A stretch of 64,000 bases of DNA from Vibrio cyclitrophicus (GTDB lineage Bacteria > Pseudomonadota > Gammaproteobacteria > Enterobacterales > Vibrionaceae), in assembly GCA_023206055.1 (NCBI GenBank), contig CP065367.1, forward strand, positions 248,001 through 312,000, read 5' to 3'. Made by a program: the position numbers and the translations under genes. The notes under the pieces are model-generated. The model did not search any database. It was not told where the DNA came from and saw only the letters and a list, made by a program, of their open reading frames with translations. The first letter of the stretch is position 1. The number at the start of each line of letters is the position of its first letter. Shown here in pieces: positions 60,184-64,000 of the stretch.

Positions 60184-60558
60184 TTAATGTGGGCGTTTTT
60201 TATCTAGGCTTAATTCGAAAAGAAGCTGCTCTAATACGGTTTTTGCAGAGGGTTCCAATGTCCAAATACCGAGCATTCTGTTAAGTGCAGCGCGATACAC
60301 TCTGTTTTTTAGTAGGAAGGCGAGCGTGCTCGTATCATTGCTGAACACGTGCATTTGTACGACGGTGAGTTTTGCTTTGTTCTCGATGTCTATATTCTGA
60401 AGATTGAAAGCGGGTAGGAAGGCAGACTCATACCAAACCTCAACGATTTCTCGAAGCTCCATCTCTTCTTCAGGCACATCGCACTCCTGAAGTTGGTGGT
60501 TTTCAGGAATTGCGGATAAGTAGGCTACATCAAGCTTGTCTGCAACGAATGTGTACAT
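60184..60558 (-). CDS. Small hypothetical protein, 124 residues
   Basis: Start ATG at 60558 with a strong AAGGA about 6 bases upstream. Acidic soluble protein (MYTFVADKLDVAYLSAIPE at the start) with helical C-terminal half ending in LLFELSLDKKRPH. No motif recognised. It follows the type I secretion ABC gene by about 110 bases on the same strand and may belong with it. Confidence 0.65.
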   Translation of the reverse strand: MYTFVADKLDVAYLSAIPENHQLQECDVPEEEMELREIVEVWYESAFLPAFNLQNIDIENKAKLTVVQMHVFSNDTSTLAFLLKNRVYRAALNRMLGIWTLEPSAKTVLEQLLFELSLDKKRPH

Positions 60559-60667
60559 TTGCTTCCTTGTTACAAGTGGTTCTAGAGCGAATCATCTCTC
60601 TCACTTATGTTTTTGTCAATTACATCCATTTATTAAACGAGTAATTTGTGAATAAGCATCGTTGTGT

Positions 60668-62806
60668 TTAACTCAAACTGTTTAAGTATTTGTCTGTTAA
60701 GCCAAAATATTTCAAATTTCCATCCGGCTCTAATACCAAACTCATGTTTGATGTCGCGATCAAACCGGGGTCATTGGTTGAAAAAATGACAGTTTTATTC
60801 AGCAACTTATCGCTGAACAAACGGTTAAAATATTGTGCATTTTCGTTTTCTGCACCATTGAACGGTTCGTCAATGATTATCAGAGATTGCTCACAGTTAC
60901 CCAGGCCAAGCGCGAGACGTAATTTTTGTTGAATGCCATTGGGAAGGCTTTTGCATTTGTCGACACTTAATTGAGTCGCTAAGCCTTCTGGTAGCCATTC
61001 ATCTAACTCGAAGAAGCTGACCATCTCTTGCATCTTCTCGGTAGGTATCAAGCCATTGTGCAGTATGAAGTTAGTCTCTAATGAGCCTTCAAAAATATGC
61101 AGATTAAAAGGGATGTAGTTAATCGACGTGCGATAACGGTAGCTATTGAATTGTTTGATGTTGTAGCCATCGACAGATACAGCGCCTTGATAGCGGTCTT
61201 CTAGCCCAGCAATGATCGATATGAGCGTGGTTTTGCCGCAACCCGTAGGGCCACAAATAACGACTTTTGCGCTAGGAGGTATCTTGAAACCAAGGTTGGT
61301 TAATCCAGTCGCTGCGCCTGTGTAACGATGGCTGACACCACTTCCCACAATGCTGCCTTGGAATAGGCGAATAGGCGGGCTTTTCTCTAAGGTTGATTTG
61401 TCATCGTTCATCGACATCAAGTTGTTTATCTGTGCTGATGAAGCTTTGATCGATTGAAACTTAGAAATTGAGTTGTAGATACCCATGATTGGGCCTAACG
61501 CTTTCCAAACCAATATAACGGTCGCGAGCATTGCACCAGCATCAGATGTGCCTTCCATTACGCCAATTACGGCGGTCACGATACTTGCAGTACCAATCGC
61601 TTGAATCAAACTACCACCAGCGGCCTGAATCTTACTGTTAGTAACGGCAACGTTTTCTGCGTCACTGGTGCTTTGCAAATGTGAGGCACTAAAGCGAAAT
61701 TGAACCACGCGCAGTAAAGGCAGACCTTGGATCGTCTTGATACCACGAAGAATCTCATTCCATTGATACGAGACCATCGCATTGGCGCGCGAGCTTTTGG
61801 ATGTGGCTTGCGAGTAGATATAACGTGAGTAAATACAGAAGACGAGCATCAGTATTAAGCCACCCATCACTACTAACGCTGCAGTACCAGACATCAGAGC
61901 AATGGCGATGATGAATACGATAACAAACGGCATATCAAAATAGCTGAGGGTTGATTCTGCGGTCACTAAACGTCGGAACGTATCGATATCTTTCAAACGT
62001 GCTAACTGTGAAGAGACTCCGGCTGTTGAGGTCATCGCGTAGGGTAGCCACAGTAGCTTAGATATAACGGCTTGAGATATATGTACGGCGAGATCTTTAC
62101 CGGAAGTGGCAATGATGTTGACCCGCATTTTCTTAAAGAAGTATTCAGAGAAACCGACAATGATGGCAAATAATGTTAACCAATACAGTGTCGCCTCAGA
62201 GCTCGAAGTGAGCGCGAAGTTATAAACACTCATAATAAATAAGGGCTGTAGCGCACCGAGAATGCTGATCACAAAACTTAGAATGATTAAGCTCTTGAAT
62301 TCGTTATTGTAACGATAGAACGCGTATTTAATCCAGTTACTTCTATCTTGCGATTCCGGTGGTGGTTCGCGGAACAGACGAGAATATTCGTTAAGAGAAA
62401 TCAACAAGCAGGGCTTTTTGCACATTGGATATTCAATGGTGTTGTTGTTCGTGTAATCAAACAAGAGCAACTTTCCATCTTTAACACCTAAGAAGATCGC
62501 ACTTAGATTTTCTACTTCAATAAAGCATGGGTAAGGGTGCTGATCGATATTCTCGAGTGTCTTTAGTTTGGTCACATCACAACGGTATCCAAGACGCTCT
62601 ATCGTCGCAGTAAAACTGTCGCCATCTTTCGGCTTTGGAATAAAGGCGTCGCTGAGGATAGAAGGTGTACCTTCCCATTCCAATGCTATTAAAGTGTAAG
62701 CTAAGCCGCGAATCAGAGGTGAGTGGTTGTAACGCTCATCATAACCGCTTGCTTCAAAGTCCAAAATTCGCTGTGGAACATTATTGAAGTCTATTAAGAT
62801 ACTCAT
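60668..62806 (-). CDS. Type I secretion-like ABC permease/ATPase with degenerate signature
   Basis: 712 residues. Residues 1-135 look like the C39-like domain that type I secretion ABC proteins carry, without the catalytic Cys. Six membrane helices follow (about 170-450), then the ATPase: Walker A GPTGCGKTTLIS, Walker B SLIIIDEPFNG, but the ABC signature LSGGQ reads LPNGIQ and the switch His is not obvious (FSTNDPG). It probably pairs with the second ABC protein to make a heterodimeric exporter, as RtxB/RtxE do. It overlaps that gene by 26 bases. Substrate not in the window. Confidence 0.88.
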   Translation of the reverse strand: MSILIDFNNVPQRILDFEASGYDERYNHSPLIRGLAYTLIALEWEGTPSILSDAFIPKPKDGDSFTATIERLGYRCDVTKLKTLENIDQHPYPCFIEVENLSAIFLGVKDGKLLLFDYTNNNTIEYPMCKKPCLLISLNEYSRLFREPPPESQDRSNWIKYAFYRYNNEFKSLIILSFVISILGALQPLFIMSVYNFALTSSSEATLYWLTLFAIIVGFSEYFFKKMRVNIIATSGKDLAVHISQAVISKLLWLPYAMTSTAGVSSQLARLKDIDTFRRLVTAESTLSYFDMPFVIVFIIAIALMSGTAALVVMGGLILMLVFCIYSRYIYSQATSKSSRANAMVSYQWNEILRGIKTIQGLPLLRVVQFRFSASHLQSTSDAENVAVTNSKIQAAGGSLIQAIGTASIVTAVIGVMEGTSDAGAMLATVILVWKALGPIMGIYNSISKFQSIKASSAQINNLMSMNDDKSTLEKSPPIRLFQGSIVGSGVSHRYTGAATGLTNLGFKIPPSAKVVICGPTGCGKTTLISIIAGLEDRYQGAVSVDGYNIKQFNSYRYRTSINYIPFNLHIFEGSLETNFILHNGLIPTEKMQEMVSFFELDEWLPEGLATQLSVDKCKSLPNGIQQKLRLALGLGNCEQSLIIIDEPFNGAENENAQYFNRLFSDKLLNKTVIFSTNDPGLIATSNMSLVLEPDGNLKYFGLTDKYLNSLS

Positions 62807-64000
62807 TGGTCACCTCCGTTAAGTTTACGCGTTTGAGGCGATGGTTAAGTTTATCCATTTTATTGCTGGCAATGATTAGGATTTTATCATTGGCACGATA
62901 AGCGGCACTGGTAAGCACCACTTGTGCAAACTCCTCATCAAATACACAATCAATATCGTCGAATATCAATACACGTTTATTGGCGAGTAGAGCGCGAACC
63001 AATAATAAGGCGTAACTTACTTGGCGTGAGAATGGGGTTCGCATATGGCCTTTGAGTTCGGTATAAAATCCAGCCGGAAGCCCGTCAATTTGCGCCTTGA
63101 TATTCATGATTTGACACAGTGCAAATGCCGTGTTGTTCAAGCTTGGTCGGAAGCAAGTGAGGTTATCTATTATGGTTCCTTCCACGAACGAACTGGTCTT
63201 ATCAACCATGAGCACGCTGTTACGCCAAACGTTGTAATTGACGTCATCGAGAGGCGTGTCGTTAATCATGATATCCAGTTTGTTATCATTGTTTTGTCGC
63301 GTAATACAGTTGGCTAAGTGTGTCTTACCTGAACCACTCTTACCTGTGAGCAGGTAGGCTTGTCCCAGTTCAAACTCGATACGTTGTTTGTCAGAGTACT
63401 TGATTGAAATACGTTCTACTTCTGTGGTTTCATGTTGATGCTCAACAGAGGCGGCCAATTCAAGGAGGTCAGCGATACGTTGGATATGGAGTTTGTTTAA
63501 TTCCCAGCGGCTCGCGGTGCGCATCACTTGTTGGTAAGGCGCAAAATAACGGTTGGTTAGCATGATGATGGCGGCCATGATGCCTTGACTCGATTCCATA
63601 TTAATTACGGCAGTCGCCAAGACCACCACAACGCAAGCAATGGATAGCTGTTGGATGAGCGTCAAAATCAAGCCAAAGTTCGATTCGATCTGCTCATATT
63701 TGATGTTCTCAACTTCGCGCTCTTCGACCATTTGTGTCATCAAACTTTCAACGCGGTATTCCATATTTCGCGCCTTGATATCCAGTGGGCTAGAGATGAT
63801 CTCAATAATTTTGGAGGTGGTTAAGCCTTCGATATCAGACTTATTTTGCAAGCTGCCAATTTTCTGTTTGGAAAGGCTCCACGCGAAAATCGCTAAGACG
63901 GCCGAGGCAATTAGAAGGGTAATGCCAGCCCATATGTTGATGAGGCCGATGATAAGAATGGTAATCACGCTAACCGCAAGGTTGATAAGCGCTCGAACCG
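62781..64000 (-). CDS. Second type I secretion-like ABC protein, 5' end cut by window
   Basis: The frame is open to base 64000, so the N-terminal part lies beyond. The visible part has membrane helices (about the first 60 and residues near 95-130 of the visible frame) and an ATPase: Walker A TGKSGSGKTHLAN is intact, but Walker B reads VLIFDDIDCVFDEE instead of ending in DEP, and the signature region is FSRQVSYALLLVRALL. These changes suggest an ATP-binding partner that does not hydrolyse well. Its stop lies inside the next gene, so the pair is translationally coupled. Confidence 0.85.
   Translation of the reverse strand, partial: VRALINLAVSVITILIIGLINIWAGITLLIASAVLAIFAWSLSKQKIGSLQNKSDIEGLTTSKIIEIISSPLDIKARNMEYRVESLMTQMVEEREVENIKYEQIESNFGLILTLIQQLSIACVVVVLATAVINMESSQGIMAAIIMLTNRYFAPYQQVMRTASRWELNKLHIQRIADLLELAASVEHQHETTEVERISIKYSDKQRIEFELGQAYLLTGKSGSGKTHLANCITRQNNDNKLDIMINDTPLDDVNYNVWRNSVLMVDKTSSFVEGTIIDNLTCFRPSLNNTAFALCQIMNIKAQIDGLPAGFYTELKGHMRTPFSRQVSYALLLVRALLANKRVLIFDDIDCVFDEEFAQVVLTSAAYRANDKILIIASNKMDKLNHRLKRVNLTEVTNEYLNRLQ

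Noticed and set aside
1..64000. tRNA, rRNA, CRISPR, prophage or insertion sequence
   Set aside because: None recognised on either strand: no transposase or integrase motifs, no regularly spaced repeat array, and no tRNA-like cloverleaf noticed by eye. A dedicated tRNA and repeat scan would be decisive.

Overview
The window looks like chromosomal DNA of a marine Vibrio, probably from the Splendidus/Vulnificus side of the genus. Evidence is an adenine-type purine riboswitch directly upstream of an add-family deaminase (the arrangement known from V. vulnificus), a DUF2860-type outer-membrane protein, a YccT/DUF2057 protein, YgjV and YegS homologues, and Vibrio-like codon use. I saw no rRNA, tRNA, transposase, integrase, prophage or CRISPR array. 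Family assignments are from motif recognition, not from a search.

Layout. (1) 1-6110: end of an aldehyde dehydrogenase, an M19-like protein that has lost several canonical metal ligands, a BCCT transporter and two translationally coupled proteins of unknown function; probably a small-molecule uptake and catabolism locus. (2) 6441-8531: an S33 peptidase and two small conserved-looking ORFs. (3) 8755-13359 (minus): a cbb3-type oxidase operon (monohaem cytochrome c, ccoN, ccoO, and a giant ccoP fused to a trihaem dehydrogenase-type cytochrome, five haems in all). (4) 13825-19011: a SUOX-fold periplasmic protein and a degenerate GGDEF protein, convergent with a PotD/NspS-like binding protein plus an MbaA-like GGDEF-EAL protein, i.e. 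a ligand-sensing c-di-GMP module. (5) 19585-28571: mostly single housekeeping or accessory genes (PhzF, YgjV, cupin, two GNATs, small membrane proteins, fasciclin, DUF2860, riboswitch-controlled add, a Crp/Fnr regulator, YccT). (6) 28672-32582 (minus): a His-rich dihaem peroxidase whose end overlaps a hybrid histidine kinase, then a four-helix membrane protein.

(7) 32932-53072 is the most striking region. It holds two divergent Cys-type sulfatases, an octahaem cytochrome with a HEAT/TPR tail, a six-gene MoxR-DUF58-DUF4381-VWA-VWA/TPR-BatD operon, a LysR regulator, a YegS lipid kinase, a PafA-like phosphatase, an FGE-fold lipoprotein without catalytic cysteines, a radical-SAM anaerobic sulfatase-maturating enzyme, and a secreted haem-less paralogue of the octahaem cytochrome's C-terminal half. 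A 15-bp palindrome of LysR type (ATAAC-N5-GTTAT) embedded in a nearly identical 21-mer occurs both between the sulfatases and just upstream of moxR, so I infer one regulon. A gamma-glutamyltransferase (53220-54950) follows convergently.

(8) 55212-59982 (minus): a hybrid kinase with two receiver domains, a short PstS-like periplasmic protein and a porin, packed as one operon. (9) 60184-64000 (minus): a small protein and two overlapping type I secretion ABC proteins with degenerate ABC signature motifs; the second runs off the window edge.
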